A stretch of 64,000 bases of DNA, taken from positions 151,306-215,305 of the forward strand of contig NZ_JACJVN010000028.1 of assembly GCF_014212015.1 (NCBI RefSeq), read 5' to 3'. The position numbers were made by a program, and so were the translations under genes. The notes beneath the pieces are model-generated. The model saw only the letters and a list, made by a program, of their open reading frames with translations, did no database searches and was not told where the DNA came from. Each line of letters begins with the position of its first letter. Position 1 is the stretch's first letter. Origin of the DNA: Cohnella lubricantis (GTDB lineage Bacteria > Bacillota > Bacilli > Paenibacillales > Paenibacillaceae). This document shows positions 1-10,913 of the stretch, piece after piece.

Positions 1-1479
<1,479 letters not shown>

Positions 1480-1545
1480 TCTGCCGATGAATGGTTGAAA
1501 CCTTCCGCCGTTCCTAACCGTCCAATTCATACACCCAGAAGGCTC

Positions 1546-1575
1546 CTCCGCTCTACCGGGCGGCGGAGCTTTCTT
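1546..1575 (+). terminator. candidate terminator after glnS
   Basis: CTCCGC (1546-1551) can pair with GCGGAG (1563-1568), followed by a short T-rich stretch (CTTTCTT). The stem is short and the T tract weak. It lies just before the nagZ ribosome site, so it may only attenuate readthrough. Confidence 0.4.
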
Positions 1576-1599
1576 GTACCGACAGGAGGGAATATCATC

Positions 1600-2943
1600 G
1601 TGAAAATGTACTGGCGCCCGCTCGCGACTCTCTCGCTTACGGCTGCTGTAGCGCTGGCCGCCGGCGGCTGCGGCCTCGGCTCTAACGGGGCTTCGCCTTC
1701 ACCGTCCGGCGCCGCGGGCAGCGCTTCCGCGGCTGTGCCGCCATTGCCTTCTGGATCGCCATCCGCGTCGCCTTCTGCTTCTCCTTCCGCTCCGCCTTCC
1801 GCCTCCCCTTCGCCATCGGATTCCCCTGCCGCTCCTTCGGACAGCGAAGATCCGATTCAGTCGAAGGTGGATCGGATGTCTCTCGAACAGAAGGTCGGCC
1901 AGCTCATTCTAGCCGGCGTCGAAGGAACGACGCTGGACGCTGACGCCAAGCGGATGATTGCCGAAGATCAGGTCGGAGGCATCATCTTGTACTCGAACAA
2001 CATTAAGAATGTGAAGGGTCTTGTCACGCTAGTGAACGCCATCAAGAGCGCCAACGTCCCGAACCCGGCGCCGATCTTCGTCAGCGCCGACCAGGAAGGC
2101 GGCCGCGTGAACCGGCTGCCGAGCGAATACGCCAAGTTCCCGGCGAATGGTGTCGTCGGCCAGTCTGGCGCTGCGGAAGCCGCTGGCACGATGGGCAGCT
2201 TGATTGGGCGCGCGATGCTCTCTGCCGGGTTCAACATGGATTTCGCGCCGGTGCTCGACGTGAACAGCAACCCCGATAACCCGGTCATTGGCGACCGCTC
2301 GTTCGGCAGCACGCCGGAGTTGGTGGAGCAGCTTGGCATCGCGGAGATGAAGGGCATACGCGGCGAAGCCGTTATCCCGGTCGTGAAGCATTTTCCGGGG
2401 CATGGCGATACTTCCGTCGACTCCCACCACGACTTGCCTATCATTAACAAGACGGCGGATCAGCTTGAGAAGCTCGAGCTCGTTCCGTTCGAAGCGGCCG
2501 TTCGGGAGAACGCCGAAGCCGTCATGGTCGCGCACATTCTGTTCCCGAAGATCGACCCCGACAAGCCGGGATCGCTGTCGGAGAAGATCATCGATGATCT
2601 GCTGCGCGGCAAATTAGGCTATGACGGCGTTGTCATCACCGACGATCTGGGCATGGGCGCCATTGTCAAAAATTACACGCTGCCTGATGCGGCCGTTCTC
2701 GCCGTGCAGGCAGGCGCCGACATTCTGCTCGTCGGCCACGGCTACGACAACGAGCACGCCGCATATGAGGCTGTGCTGAATGCCGTCAAGAGCGGCAAGC
2801 TGACGGAGGAGCGTATCGATGAGAGCGTCTACCGGATTCTGAAGCTGAAGGCACAATACGACCTGCACGACCGTACGGGGAAGATGCCGGATCTCAGCGG
2901 GCTGAACGCCGACATCGAGGCTTGGAAGGATACACTGAAGTAG
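1600..2943 (+). CDS. nagZ: beta-N-acetylhexosaminidase, GH3 family, lipoprotein form (NagZ)
   Basis: Removes terminal GlcNAc from muropeptides or chitin oligomers during wall recycling. I place the start at GTG 1600 because AGGAGGG lies 9 bases upstream; the frame stays open further upstream but without a ribosome site. The N terminus is a lipoprotein signal peptide with Cys at about residue 24 (LAAGGC), then a low-complexity Ser/Pro/Ala linker to about residue 85 that probably tethers the enzyme outside the membrane. The GH3 domain carries KHFPGHGDTSVDSH (Asp/His general acid dyad) and VVITDDLGMG (nucleophile Asp near residue 348). A strong hairpin terminator follows. It is monocistronic and convergent with the SLH/GH18 gene. 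Confidence 0.93.
   Translation: MKMYWRPLATLSLTAAVALAAGGCGLGSNGASPSPSGAAGSASAAVPPLPSGSPSASPSASPSAPPSASPSPSDSPAAPSDSEDPIQSKVDRMSLEQKVGQLILAGVEGTTLDADAKRMIAEDQVGGIILYSNNIKNVKGLVTLVNAIKSANVPNPAPIFVSADQEGGRVNRLPSEYAKFPANGVVGQSGAAEAAGTMGSLIGRAMLSAGFNMDFAPVLDVNSNPDNPVIGDRSFGSTPELVEQLGIAEMKGIRGEAVIPVVKHFPGHGDTSVDSHHDLPIINKTADQLEKLELVPFEAAVRENAEAVMVAHILFPKIDPDKPGSLSEKIIDDLLRGKLGYDGVVITDDLGMGAIVKNYTLPDAAVLAVQAGADILLVGHGYDNEHAAYEAVLNAVKSGKLTEERIDESVYRILKLKAQYDLHDRTGKMPDLSGLNADIEAWKDTLK
1750..1845 (+). repeat. Ser/Pro-coding low-complexity tract in nagZ
   Basis: Irregular tandem units of the type TCCGC(C/T)TC(G/C)CC encode a Ser-Pro-Ala linker between the lipobox and the catalytic domain. Such tracts are prone to length variation by slippage. 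Confidence 0.7.
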
Positions 2944-2994
2944 TCGGGCCTGGTCCGGATGCATTGACAAAGCGCTAGGCGCACCTTAACGCAG

Positions 2995-3027
2995 AAAGAG
3001 ATGCTCGAATGTTACGAGCATCTCTTT
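2995..3027. terminator. bidirectional rho-independent terminator between nagZ and the GH18 gene
   Basis: A perfect 13-bp stem, AAAGAGATGCTCG (2995-3007) with CGAGCATCTCTTT (3015-3027), and a 7-base loop lie between two convergent genes. The stem ends in A/T on both sides, so it could serve both strands. Confidence 0.85.
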
Positions 3028-3149
3028 GCGTTTGCCGGGATTCTGCGGGAGATACTCGATTCAGTCGAGCTTCTCCCGCGTATACCCGCGGACCACCAGC
3101 CTGGACGACAGACTTCACGGCTCATGAAGCGACAGCCGGAATGTTTATT

Positions 3150-4823
3150 TTACGGCTTAAACGAAGCAAATTTATAAGCGTTGCGTATGGATGGCCAAAC
3201 GTCCGGCGTATCCGATCCGATGGCCCAGTAGGCTAACCCGGCCGTCCCGCGGGAGGCGGCGGAGAGACTCTTCAACGTCAACGACCGGCTGTCTTCCGTC
3301 CAGATGCGATGCGTCGCCCCACTCTTGGCATAGGTGTAAATATATTGGCCAAACTCATCGTTCCACGACCTGTTGGCGGACGCCAGCGACTCGATGTACT
3401 TCGTCTGATCGGCAATCGACAGCTCCGACGAAGAGACCTTCGGGTAGATCGTCCAGTCACGTGTATATAGCGGCAGAGCAACGATCGTCTTGGAAGCCGG
3501 AACAGACTTCAGCAGCTTGTCCGTCCCCCGCTCCAGCCACGGCAGCGACGATACCGACCCGGCGACCGGATCGCCTGCCCAATGCTCGTCGTAAGCCATC
3601 AGCACCATGTAGTCGGCGGACTTCCCGAGCGCGGCGTAATCGAACGCGGCCGTCCAATCGTCCTCTTGATCCGGCGACACATCAACCGAGAGTACCGCGC
3701 CGATCTTGTCCAGCGCTGTTGCCAGCTCGGAGACGAACGCCGTCAGGCCGGCGCGGTCGACAGGAAGTACATTTTCGAAATCAAGATTGATGCCGTCCAT
3801 GCCGTGCTTCTGGACCAGCGAAGCGACTCCAGCAACGACTGTCTTCCTGTTGGTTGCGCTGCTAAGCAAGGCATGTGTATTGTCTGCGTTCGAACGGTTG
3901 CCGAACATGCCCCACACCTGCTTGCCGTTCGCGGAAGCCCACTTGACGAGCGCGGGATCGATCGATTCCGAGAAGCTGGAGCCGGAATCGAGGAAGAACA
4001 CTCGCGGAACAAGCGTATTGACGGTCGAACGGCTGACACTGGCAATGTATTGCGAGGTCGTCTGGCCATATTGCCAACCGAGCTGCAGCCCTATCTTCGG
4101 CGCGCTCTTGAATTGAGCAGCCCATTCGGATCGGCTGGCGACCCGATTCAGCAGCGCGGCCGTCTCGGCGCGGGTTAACTGATCGAGCGGGCGGAAGCGT
4201 CCGTTATCCCCTTGCATCAGCCCCGCTTCCGTTGCGGTTCGAACCGCACTGACGGCCCAAGCGTCAATGCGGCTGGCGTCTGAATAAGAGACACTAGCCG
4301 AAGCCGCCGATACTGCCGCCAATCGAAGCGCGCGAACGAGAATCGCGGCCGCTTGCTCGCGCGTCACGGGGGCGCTTGGATGGAACTCGTTCGCCGAGAC
4401 GCCAGATACGATGCCAAGCTGCGATACCGCCCCCACCGCGCCGTAATACCAAGCGTCCGGCCTCGCATCTTTGAACGCCGGTAAGCTTGCGTTGATAGAT
4501 TCCAATCCGAACAGGCGGACGACCATGGACGCGAATTCAGCCCTTGTCACCGCTTTGCCCGGCTCGAACGTCCGGGGACCTGTTCCGCCCACGATGCCTT
4601 GCTTGTATAGAGATATAATATCGGCTTGCGCATAGCTTCCAGCGATGTCGTCGAATGGCAGGCCCGAGGCGGCTGATGCGATCCGAGGATTAGCCGCCGG
4701 CCAGGCAATTACGCCGCCAATCGCCAGCGTCGCCAGTGCGGTGATTGCTAGTTTGCGAGATAAGGTTCGAGACGTAAACAACAACAGCCACCCCATTTGC
4801 AATAAGTCGAGCGATTCTATCAC
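3150..4823 (-). CDS. S-layer-anchored glycoside hydrolase family 18 protein (three SLH domains)
   Basis: Predicted surface enzyme acting on GlcNAc-containing polymers such as peptidoglycan or chitin. Numbering from the longest frame: signal peptide about 15-51 (Lys/Arg then hydrophobic, ending ASA), three SLH repeats at about 53-107, 115-168 and 179-230, then a GH18 barrel to the end. DGINLDFE is the GH18 catalytic motif, with the acid Glu at about residue 350. GH18 proteins of the YaaH/SleL group act on spore cortex or wall, but SLH repeats here suggest vegetative surface attachment. The start is uncertain: the outermost GTG (4823) has a poor ribosome site, and TTG 4781, after GGGGTGG, gives a more typical signal peptide. 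The gene is single, between two terminators. Confidence 0.85.
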   Translation of the reverse strand: MIESLDLLQMGWLLLFTSRTLSRKLAITALATLAIGGVIAWPAANPRIASAASGLPFDDIAGSYAQADIISLYKQGIVGGTGPRTFEPGKAVTRAEFASMVVRLFGLESINASLPAFKDARPDAWYYGAVGAVSQLGIVSGVSANEFHPSAPVTREQAAAILVRALRLAAVSAASASVSYSDASRIDAWAVSAVRTATEAGLMQGDNGRFRPLDQLTRAETAALLNRVASRSEWAAQFKSAPKIGLQLGWQYGQTTSQYIASVSRSTVNTLVPRVFFLDSGSSFSESIDPALVKWASANGKQVWGMFGNRSNADNTHALLSSATNRKTVVAGVASLVQKHGMDGINLDFENVLPVDRAGLTAFVSELATALDKIGAVLSVDVSPDQEDDWTAAFDYAALGKSADYMVLMAYDEHWAGDPVAGSVSSLPWLERGTDKLLKSVPASKTIVALPLYTRDWTIYPKVSSSELSIADQTKYIESLASANRSWNDEFGQYIYTYAKSGATHRIWTEDSRSLTLKSLSAASRGTAGLAYWAIGSDTPDVWPSIRNAYKFASFKP

Positions 4824-4906
4824 TCATCCTATCAAATAAGAGGCGGCTGGTTGGAGTCTAAAATACTGGAAACCCAAATGATGGCCCTCAATTATGGCTA
4901 TCAGCA

Positions 4907-4935
4907 TTAAAAAAACGGCTGAATGCTCAGCCGTT
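4907..4935 (-). terminator. terminator of the pyr operon
   Basis: A perfect 9-bp stem, AACGGCTGA (4914-4922) with TCAGCCGTT (4927-4935), has a 4-base loop and a run of T on the minus-strand transcript. It lies 17 bases after the pyrE stop. Confidence 0.92.
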
Positions 4936-4952
4936 CTGTTAAAGCTTGAGAA

Positions 4953-5600
4953 TCAAACGCCGAACTTGGACGGATCCTTGCGCCACGATTGCAGCAGTTC
5001 GACATCTTCCTGTCGGATCGCACCATTCTCCAGCGCGACGGAGACGAGTGCGGAGTAGTTCGACAGCGTGTCCAGCGGAATGTTCTCGGCCGCGAACGCT
5101 TCCAGCGCGGAGGCGAATTGGTAGGTGAAAATCGCCACAACCCCCTGCACCTCGCACCCGGCTTCGCGAACCGCGACGGCAGCCTTGAGCGAGCTGCCGC
5201 CCGTCGAGATCAAGTCCTCGATCAGCACGACCTTCTGTCCAGGCTCGAAATGGCCTTCGATCTGGTTCGTCTTGCCGTGGCCTTTCGCCTTGTCGCGAAC
5301 GTACAGCATCGGCAAGCCGAGCTTCTGCGCGACCCATGCCGCGTGCGGAATGCCGCCCGTCGCGATGCCGGCGACCGCTTGGCAGTCGGGATACTTGCTG
5401 CGGATGATCGCGGCGAAGCCTTCGGCAATGAGCTCGCGGACGGCCGGGTAAGACATCGTCAGCCTGTTGTCGCAGTAGATCGGCGACTTGATGCCGCTCG
5501 TCCAGGTGAACGGCTCGTTCGGGCGGAGCGCGACGGCGCCGATGCCGAGCAAGCCCTTAGCGATGTCGTTCGGAAGCTGCTGCAGTTGCGTGTTGGACAT
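4953..5600 (-). CDS. pyrE: orotate phosphoribosyltransferase
   Basis: Converts orotate and PRPP to orotidine 5'-phosphate, step five of UMP synthesis, in the cytoplasm. The 215-residue protein has the PRTase PRPP loop VVLIEDLISTGGSS at about residues 125-138 and the upstream AKGHGKTNQIEG flexible loop. Its ATG overlaps the stop of pyrF by one base (TAATG), so translation is probably coupled. It is the last gene of the operon, and a strong terminator follows at once. Confidence 0.97.
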   Translation of the reverse strand: MSNTQLQQLPNDIAKGLLGIGAVALRPNEPFTWTSGIKSPIYCDNRLTMSYPAVRELIAEGFAAIIRSKYPDCQAVAGIATGGIPHAAWVAQKLGLPMLYVRDKAKGHGKTNQIEGHFEPGQKVVLIEDLISTGGSSLKAAVAVREAGCEVQGVVAIFTYQFASALEAFAAENIPLDTLSNYSALVSVALENGAIRQEDVELLQSWRKDPSKFGV

Positions 5601-6340
5601 TAGAGAGTCATCTCCTCGAGTATGGATTGGTAGGCTTCGGCCGGATCTGACGCGCCCGTGATCGGGCGTCCGATGACCAGATAATCGGTGCCGAGACGGA
5701 CGGCGTCCAGCGGTGTCGTGATGCGCGTCTGGTCGCCGATGTCGGCGCCGCGCGGGCGAATACCCGGCGTCACGGTCAGGAACTCGTCGCCGCAGGCAGT
5801 CTTGATCGCTTCGACCTCCAGCGGCGAAGCGACGACGCCGTTAAGGCCCGCCTGCTTCGCCAACCGAGCATAATGTACGACTGCATCTTCGACCGTGCCG
5901 GGGATGCCGATCTCGTCATTCATCGTCTCCCGGCTTGTGCTGGTGAGCTGCGTTACGGCGATGACGAGCGGCTGCGCGGATACCGAGGCATCGCCGGCGT
6001 CGATCGCGTCCTGCACACCTTGCATAGCGGCGCTCATCATCGCCGCTCCGCCCGCCGCGTGGACGTTGAACATGTCCGCGCCAAGCCGGGCGATGCTGCG
6101 CGAGCCGCCGCGAACCGTGTTCGGGATGTCGTGCATCTTGACATCCAGGAACACGCGGAAGCCGCGCGCCTTCAGCTCGCCGATAATGCCGGGGCCAGCC
6201 GCGTAGAACAGCTCCATGCCGACCTTCGCCCAGCAGCCGCTGCCTTGCAGTTGGTCTGCGAGCCGGAGCGCGGAAGCCTCGTCCGGCTTGTCCAGCGCCA
6301 CCATCACCTTGGCGGCCGCTTCGCTTCGAGATAATGCCAT
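5600..6340 (-). CDS. pyrF: orotidine 5'-phosphate decarboxylase
   Basis: Decarboxylates OMP to UMP, the last step of the pathway. It is 246 residues, with the TIM-barrel signature FLDVKMHDIPNTV (catalytic Lys-Asp pair) near residue 65 and the C-terminal VTPGIRP and GTDYLVIGRPI phosphate-binding strands. ATG 6340 is preceded by AAGGAGG at 9 bases. A 146-base gap separates it from carB, unlike the tight junctions in the rest of the operon; see findings. Confidence 0.97.
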   Translation of the reverse strand: MALSRSEAAAKVMVALDKPDEASALRLADQLQGSGCWAKVGMELFYAAGPGIIGELKARGFRVFLDVKMHDIPNTVRGGSRSIARLGADMFNVHAAGGAAMMSAAMQGVQDAIDAGDASVSAQPLVIAVTQLTSTSRETMNDEIGIPGTVEDAVVHYARLAKQAGLNGVVASPLEVEAIKTACGDEFLTVTPGIRPRGADIGDQTRITTPLDAVRLGTDYLVIGRPITGASDPAEAYQSILEEMTL

Positions 6341-6486
6341 GAGCAGTTGCCTCCTTAGTTGACTAGTCCATCACGTAAGACCTCCAACTGGGCTTACGGA
6401 GTCAGTTTGCGCGCAAGTTCGGGGACATAGCTTCGCCCGATCTCTTCCGCAATCGTGCGGAGTGAGACCGGGCGAAAAATCGCAGC

Positions 6487-9400
6487 TTACGCTTGCAGTA
6501 CAGGCATCGCTTCGCTCGAGAAGCGCAGCGATTGCAGCATGTTCATAAGCGCGCGCGCTGTGTCTAGCGACGTCAAGCAGACGACGCCGTTCTCGACCGC
6601 TTCGCGGCGGATGCGGAAGCCGTCGCGCTCCGGCGTCTTGCCCTTCGTCAGCGTGTTGATGACGAATTGCGCCTCCCCGGTGCGGATCAGGTCGAGAATA
6701 TTCGGCGACGCTTCGCTCAGCTTGTTCACGCGCTTCACGCGCATGCCGGCCTTCTCGAGCAGCTCGGCGGTGCCGCCGGTCGCCATCAGCTTGTAGCCGA
6801 GGTTGTAGAAGCCGCGCAGAATCTCGAGCGCTTCTTCCTTATCCTTGTCGGCGATCGTAGCGATGATCGAGCCGGACTGCGGGATTTTCATACCGGAACC
6901 GACCAAGCCCTTGAACAGCGCTTTGGCGAAGTGGCGATCGCGGCCCATGACCTCGCCTGTCGACTTCATCTCCGGCGTCAGCGTCGGGTCGACGCGGCGC
7001 AGCTTGGCGAAGGAGAACACCGGCACCTTAACGGAGACGAACTCATCTTCCGGCCAGAGCCCTTCCTTATAGCCAAGATCCGCCAGCTTCACGCCCAAGA
7101 TCGCCTGAGTCGCCAGGTTCGCCATCGGCACGTTCGTCACCTTCGACAGGAACGGCACCGTACGCGAGGAGCGCGGATTCACTTCGATCACGTAGACTTG
7201 CTCATCGAAGACGACGAACTGGATGTTGACCAATCCGATCGTTCTCAATTCTTTGGCGATGCGCGTCGTGATGTCGATCGCTTGGCGCTTCACGTCCTCC
7301 GACAGCGTCTGCGGCGGATATACCGCGATCGAGTCGCCGGAGTGGACGCCTGCACGCTCGACGTGCTCCATGATGCCCGGGATGAGTACCGTCTCGCCGT
7401 CGCAGATAGCGTCGACTTCGATCTCCTTGCCGAGCATGTAGCGGTCGATCAGCACCGGATGCTCCGGATTGATCTTCACCGCCACCTTCATATAGTTCAG
7501 CAGCTCTTCGTCGGAGTAGACAATCTCCATCGCGCGTCCGCCAAGGACGTACGACGGGCGTACGAGCACCGGATAGCCGAGCTCGCGGGCCGTGCCGACC
7601 GCTTCGTCAACCGAAGTGACCGTGCTGCCCTTCGGCTGCGGAATATTCAGCTTGCGCAACAGCGCTTCGAACTTCTTGCGATCCTCCGCTTCGTCGATGC
7701 TCTCGAGCGCCGTGCCCAGGATGCGCACGCCCGCCTTCGCCAGCGGCGCCGCCAGGTTGATCGCCGTCTGGCCGCCGAATTGGACGATGACGCCGATCGG
7801 CTGCTCCTGCTCGATGACGTTCATGACGTCCTCGAAGAACAGCGGCTCGAAGTAGAGGCGGTCCGACGTATTGAAGTCGGTCGACACCGTCTCCGGGTTA
7901 TTGTTGATGATGACCGCTTCATAGCCTGCGTTGCGCAGCGCCCATACGGCATGAACGGTCGAGTAGTCGAACTCGATGCCTTGGCCGATTCGGATTGGAC
8001 CGGAGCCCAGCACGATAACCTTCTGTTTGCCGCTCTCGGTCACTTCGTTCTCGGTCTCGTACGTCGAGTAGTAGTAAGGCGTCGTTGCTTCGAACTCGGC
8101 TGCGCACGTGTCGACCATCTTGTAGACCGGCTTCACGCCTTGCTGCAGCCGATATTCGCGGACGTCGATCTCCGCTGTATGCGGCGCGCTGGCGCCTTGT
8201 CCTTCGCGGCGAAGTTCGGCGATCGCGCGGTCGGTGAAGCCCATACGCTTCGCCTTGTACAGCGTCTCGATCGTCAGTCCCGGTTCGCGGCGAATGACGT
8301 CCTCGAATGCGACGATGCGCTCGATCTTGTCGAGGAACCACCAGTCGATGCTCGTGATGTCCTGAATGAGCTGAAGCTCCCAGCCGCGGCGGAACGCTTC
8401 GGCGACGAGGAACAAGCGCTCGTCGTCCGGCTTGGCGAGACGAATCTTAAGCGTCTCGTCGCCGAGCTCGTCCGCGCCCTTCAGCAGCAGGCGATGAACG
8501 CCGATCTCGAGCGAACGGACAGCCTTGTGGATCGACTCCTCGAACGTGCGGCCGATGGCCATCACTTCGCCGGTCGCCTTCATCTGCGTGCCGAGCTTGC
8601 GGTTCGCATCGGTGAATTTATCGAACGGCCAGCGCGGTATCTTGCTGACGATGTAGTCCAGCGTCGGCTCGAAGCAGGCATAGGTCTGGCCCGTGACCGG
8701 GTTGACGATCTCGTCGAGCGTGTAGCCGACGGCGATCTTCGCGGCCATCTTGGCGATCGGGTAGCCCGTCGCCTTGGAGGCGAGCGCCGAGGAGCGGCTG
8801 ACGCGCGGATTCACTTCGATGACATAGTATTGATAGCTTTGCGGATCGAGCGCGAACTGCACATTGCAGCCGCCTTCGATGTTCAGCGCGCGAATGATCT
8901 TCAGCGATGCGGAGCGCAGCATTTGGTATTCGCGGTCGGACAGCGTCTGGCTCGGCGCGACGACGATGCTGTCGCCCGTATGGACGCCGACCGGATCGAG
9001 GTTCTCCATGTTGCAGACGACGATACAGTTGTCGTTCGCGTCGCGCATGACCTCGTACTCGACTTCCTTCATGCCGGCGATCGACTTCTCGATCAAGCAC
9101 TGGCCGATCGGGCTGTAGCGGATGCCGTTCGCGACCGTCTCGCGCAGCTCTTCCTCGTTCGCCACGATGCCGCCGCCCGTGCCGCCCAGCGTATAAGCCG
9201 GACGCACAATGACCGGGTAACCGATCCGATTAGCGAAGTCAACGGCGCCTTCGACCGTCGTGACGATGTCGCTCTCCGGCACCGGCTGGTCTAGCTGGCG
9301 CATCAGCTCGCGGAACAAGTCGCGGTCCTCAGCGCGCTCAATCGCGGACAGCTGCGTGCCGAGCAGCTTCACGCCTTCCTGCTCCAGTACGCCTGCCCGA

Positions 9401-9708
9401 GCGAGCTCGACAGCCATGTTCAGGCCGGTCTGTCCTCCAAGCGTCGGGAGCAAGCCGTCCGGACGCTCCTGGCGGATGATCTGGGAGACGAACTCCAGAT
9501 TGATCGGTTCGATGTAGACTTTGTCAGCCATGTTCGTGTCGGTCATGATGGTAGCCGGATTGCTGTTGATCAGAACGACTTCGAGGCCTTCTTCCTTAAG
9601 CGCCTGGCAAGCCTGCGTGCCCGCATAATCGAATTCCGCCGCCTGGCCGATGACGATCGGGCCGGAGCCGATAACGAGAATTTTCTTGAGGTCTTTATTT
9701 TTGGGCAT
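6487..9708 (-). CDS. carB: carbamoyl-phosphate synthase, large subunit
   Basis: Makes carbamoyl phosphate from bicarbonate, ATP and glutamine-derived ammonia. At 1073 residues it is full length. It shows two homologous ATP-grasp halves (starting [17 protein letters not shown] and [17 protein letters not shown]), an oligomerisation region between them, and a C-terminal MGS-like allosteric domain (TGGTAELL) where UMP or PRPP would act. The start lies inside carA (14-base overlap), with GAGAGGAG upstream. As the carB of a PyrR-controlled operon, it is the pyrimidine-specific enzyme of the kind that feeds aspartate carbamoyltransferase, although pyrB is absent here. Confidence 0.98.
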   Translation of the reverse strand: MPKNKDLKKILVIGSGPIVIGQAAEFDYAGTQACQALKEEGLEVVLINSNPATIMTDTNMADKVYIEPINLEFVSQIIRQERPDGLLPTLGGQTGLNMAVELARAGVLEQEGVKLLGTQLSAIERAEDRDLFRELMRQLDQPVPESDIVTTVEGAVDFANRIGYPVIVRPAYTLGGTGGGIVANEEELRETVANGIRYSPIGQCLIEKSIAGMKEVEYEVMRDANDNCIVVCNMENLDPVGVHTGDSIVVAPSQTLSDREYQMLRSASLKIIRALNIEGGCNVQFALDPQSYQYYVIEVNPRVSRSSALASKATGYPIAKMAAKIAVGYTLDEIVNPVTGQTYACFEPTLDYIVSKIPRWPFDKFTDANRKLGTQMKATGEVMAIGRTFEESIHKAVRSLEIGVHRLLLKGADELGDETLKIRLAKPDDERLFLVAEAFRRGWELQLIQDITSIDWWFLDKIERIVAFEDVIRREPGLTIETLYKAKRMGFTDRAIAELRREGQGASAPHTAEIDVREYRLQQGVKPVYKMVDTCAAEFEATTPYYYSTYETENEVTESGKQKVIVLGSGPIRIGQGIEFDYSTVHAVWALRNAGYEAVIINNNPETVSTDFNTSDRLYFEPLFFEDVMNVIEQEQPIGVIVQFGGQTAINLAAPLAKAGVRILGTALESIDEAEDRKKFEALLRKLNIPQPKGSTVTSVDEAVGTARELGYPVLVRPSYVLGGRAMEIVYSDEELLNYMKVAVKINPEHPVLIDRYMLGKEIEVDAICDGETVLIPGIMEHVERAGVHSGDSIAVYPPQTLSEDVKRQAIDITTRIAKELRTIGLVNIQFVVFDEQVYVIEVNPRSSRTVPFLSKVTNVPMANLATQAILGVKLADLGYKEGLWPEDEFVSVKVPVFSFAKLRRVDPTLTPEMKSTGEVMGRDRHFAKALFKGLVGSGMKIPQSGSIIATIADKDKEEALEILRGFYNLGYKLMATGGTAELLEKAGMRVKRVNKLSEASPNILDLIRTGEAQFVINTLTKGKTPERDGFRIRREAVENGVVCLTSLDTARALMNMLQSLRFSSEAMPVLQA

Positions 9709-10840
9709 ATTGCAGCTCTCCTCTCAGCGCTTGCGCCAACTGGGCCTGACGCGGACGTTCCAGGTTGTTCTTCTTATGCTCGCGGATCATCTCCAGGAAC
9801 CGGTCGAATAGATAGCTGTTATCGAAAGGCCCTGGCGCCGCCTCGGGATGGTATTGCACCGTGAAGGCAGGGTATTTCTTGTGCTTCAGGCCTTCGATCG
9901 TCTTGTCGTTGTTGTTGATGTGCGTCACTTCAAGCTCCGTGCCGCGCACAGAGTCTTCCTTGACTGTGTAGCCATGGTTCTGCGAAGTGATGTAACAGCG
10001 GCCGGATTCGAGTTCCTTGACCGGATGGTTGCCGCCGCGATGGCCGAACTTCAGCTTCTCGGTATCCGCGCCGCAGGCAAGAGCGAACAGCTGGTGTCCG
10101 AGGCAGATGCCGAAGATCGGGTATTCGCCGAGCAATTGGCGGATCGTCTCCACCGCATGCGGCACGTCCTTCGGGTCGCCGGGGCCGTTGGACAGCTGGA
10201 TGCCGTCCGGATGCAAGCGGCGAATCTCTTCGGCCGTCGTATCTTGCGGCACGACGACGACGTCGCAGCCGCGCTCCGTCAGCTCGCGCAGAATGCCGCT
10301 CTTCGCGCCGTAGTCGATCAGAACGACGCGCTCGCCGTTGCCTGGGCTGGAGAACAGCTGCTTCGTCGAGGTGCGAGCCACTTGATCGCGCAGCAGCGGC
10401 GTCACGGACATCCGCTCCCGCAGCTCCTCGATACGCTCATTGCCGGTCGTCAGAATGCCCTTCATCGTGCCATGCTGGCGCAGAATGCGGGTCAGCATCC
10501 GGGTGTCGATCTCGCTGATGCCGACAATGCCGTATTCCTTCAGCAGATGGCCAAGCGTATACTGCGCGCGCCAGTTGCTCGGAATGTCTTCATGCCGGCG
10601 CACGACGAAGCCGTGAATGTAGGGGCGAACCGATTCGAAGTCGTCCCGGTTAATGCCGTAGTTCCCGATCATCGGGAACGTCATGGTGACGATCTGGCCG
10701 CAATAGGAAGGATCGGACAGTACCTCCTGGTAGCCGGTAATCCCGGTATTGAACACGACCTCGCCGATCGACGCGCCATCGGCGCCGATGCTCTGGCCCG
10801 TGAACAGCGTCCCGTCCTCCAACAACAATCTCGCTTGCAT
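9695..10840 (-). CDS. carA: carbamoyl-phosphate synthase, small (glutaminase) subunit
   Basis: Class I glutamine amidotransferase subunit that supplies ammonia to CarB. It has 381 residues: a CPSase small-chain N-terminal domain ([18 protein letters not shown]), then the GATase domain with nucleophile motif FGICLGHQ (Cys near residue 242) and a downstream catalytic His/Glu pair in [12 protein letters not shown] 10840 follows AGGGGG. It overlaps carB, so expression is probably stoichiometric. Confidence 0.97.
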   Translation of the reverse strand: MQARLLLEDGTLFTGQSIGADGASIGEVVFNTGITGYQEVLSDPSYCGQIVTMTFPMIGNYGINRDDFESVRPYIHGFVVRRHEDIPSNWRAQYTLGHLLKEYGIVGISEIDTRMLTRILRQHGTMKGILTTGNERIEELRERMSVTPLLRDQVARTSTKQLFSSPGNGERVVLIDYGAKSGILRELTERGCDVVVVPQDTTAEEIRRLHPDGIQLSNGPGDPKDVPHAVETIRQLLGEYPIFGICLGHQLFALACGADTEKLKFGHRGGNHPVKELESGRCYITSQNHGYTVKEDSVRGTELEVTHINNNDKTIEGLKHKKYPAFTVQYHPEAAPGPFDNSYLFDRFLEMIREHKKNNLERPRQAQLAQALRGELQYAQK

Positions 10841-10913
10841 CCCGATTCCCCCTATAGTTGTACTCGCGGCGCTATGCGCGACCCGGCATCCGGCGCCCGC
10901 GTGAATGGTTTGA

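Noticed and set aside
6667..9294. 875-residue plus-strand frame opposite carB
   Set aside because: Exact antisense of a fully recognisable carB. The peptide is Arg/Asp/Ala-rich low complexity, an effect of codon bias in GC-rich DNA, with no ribosome site or homology.
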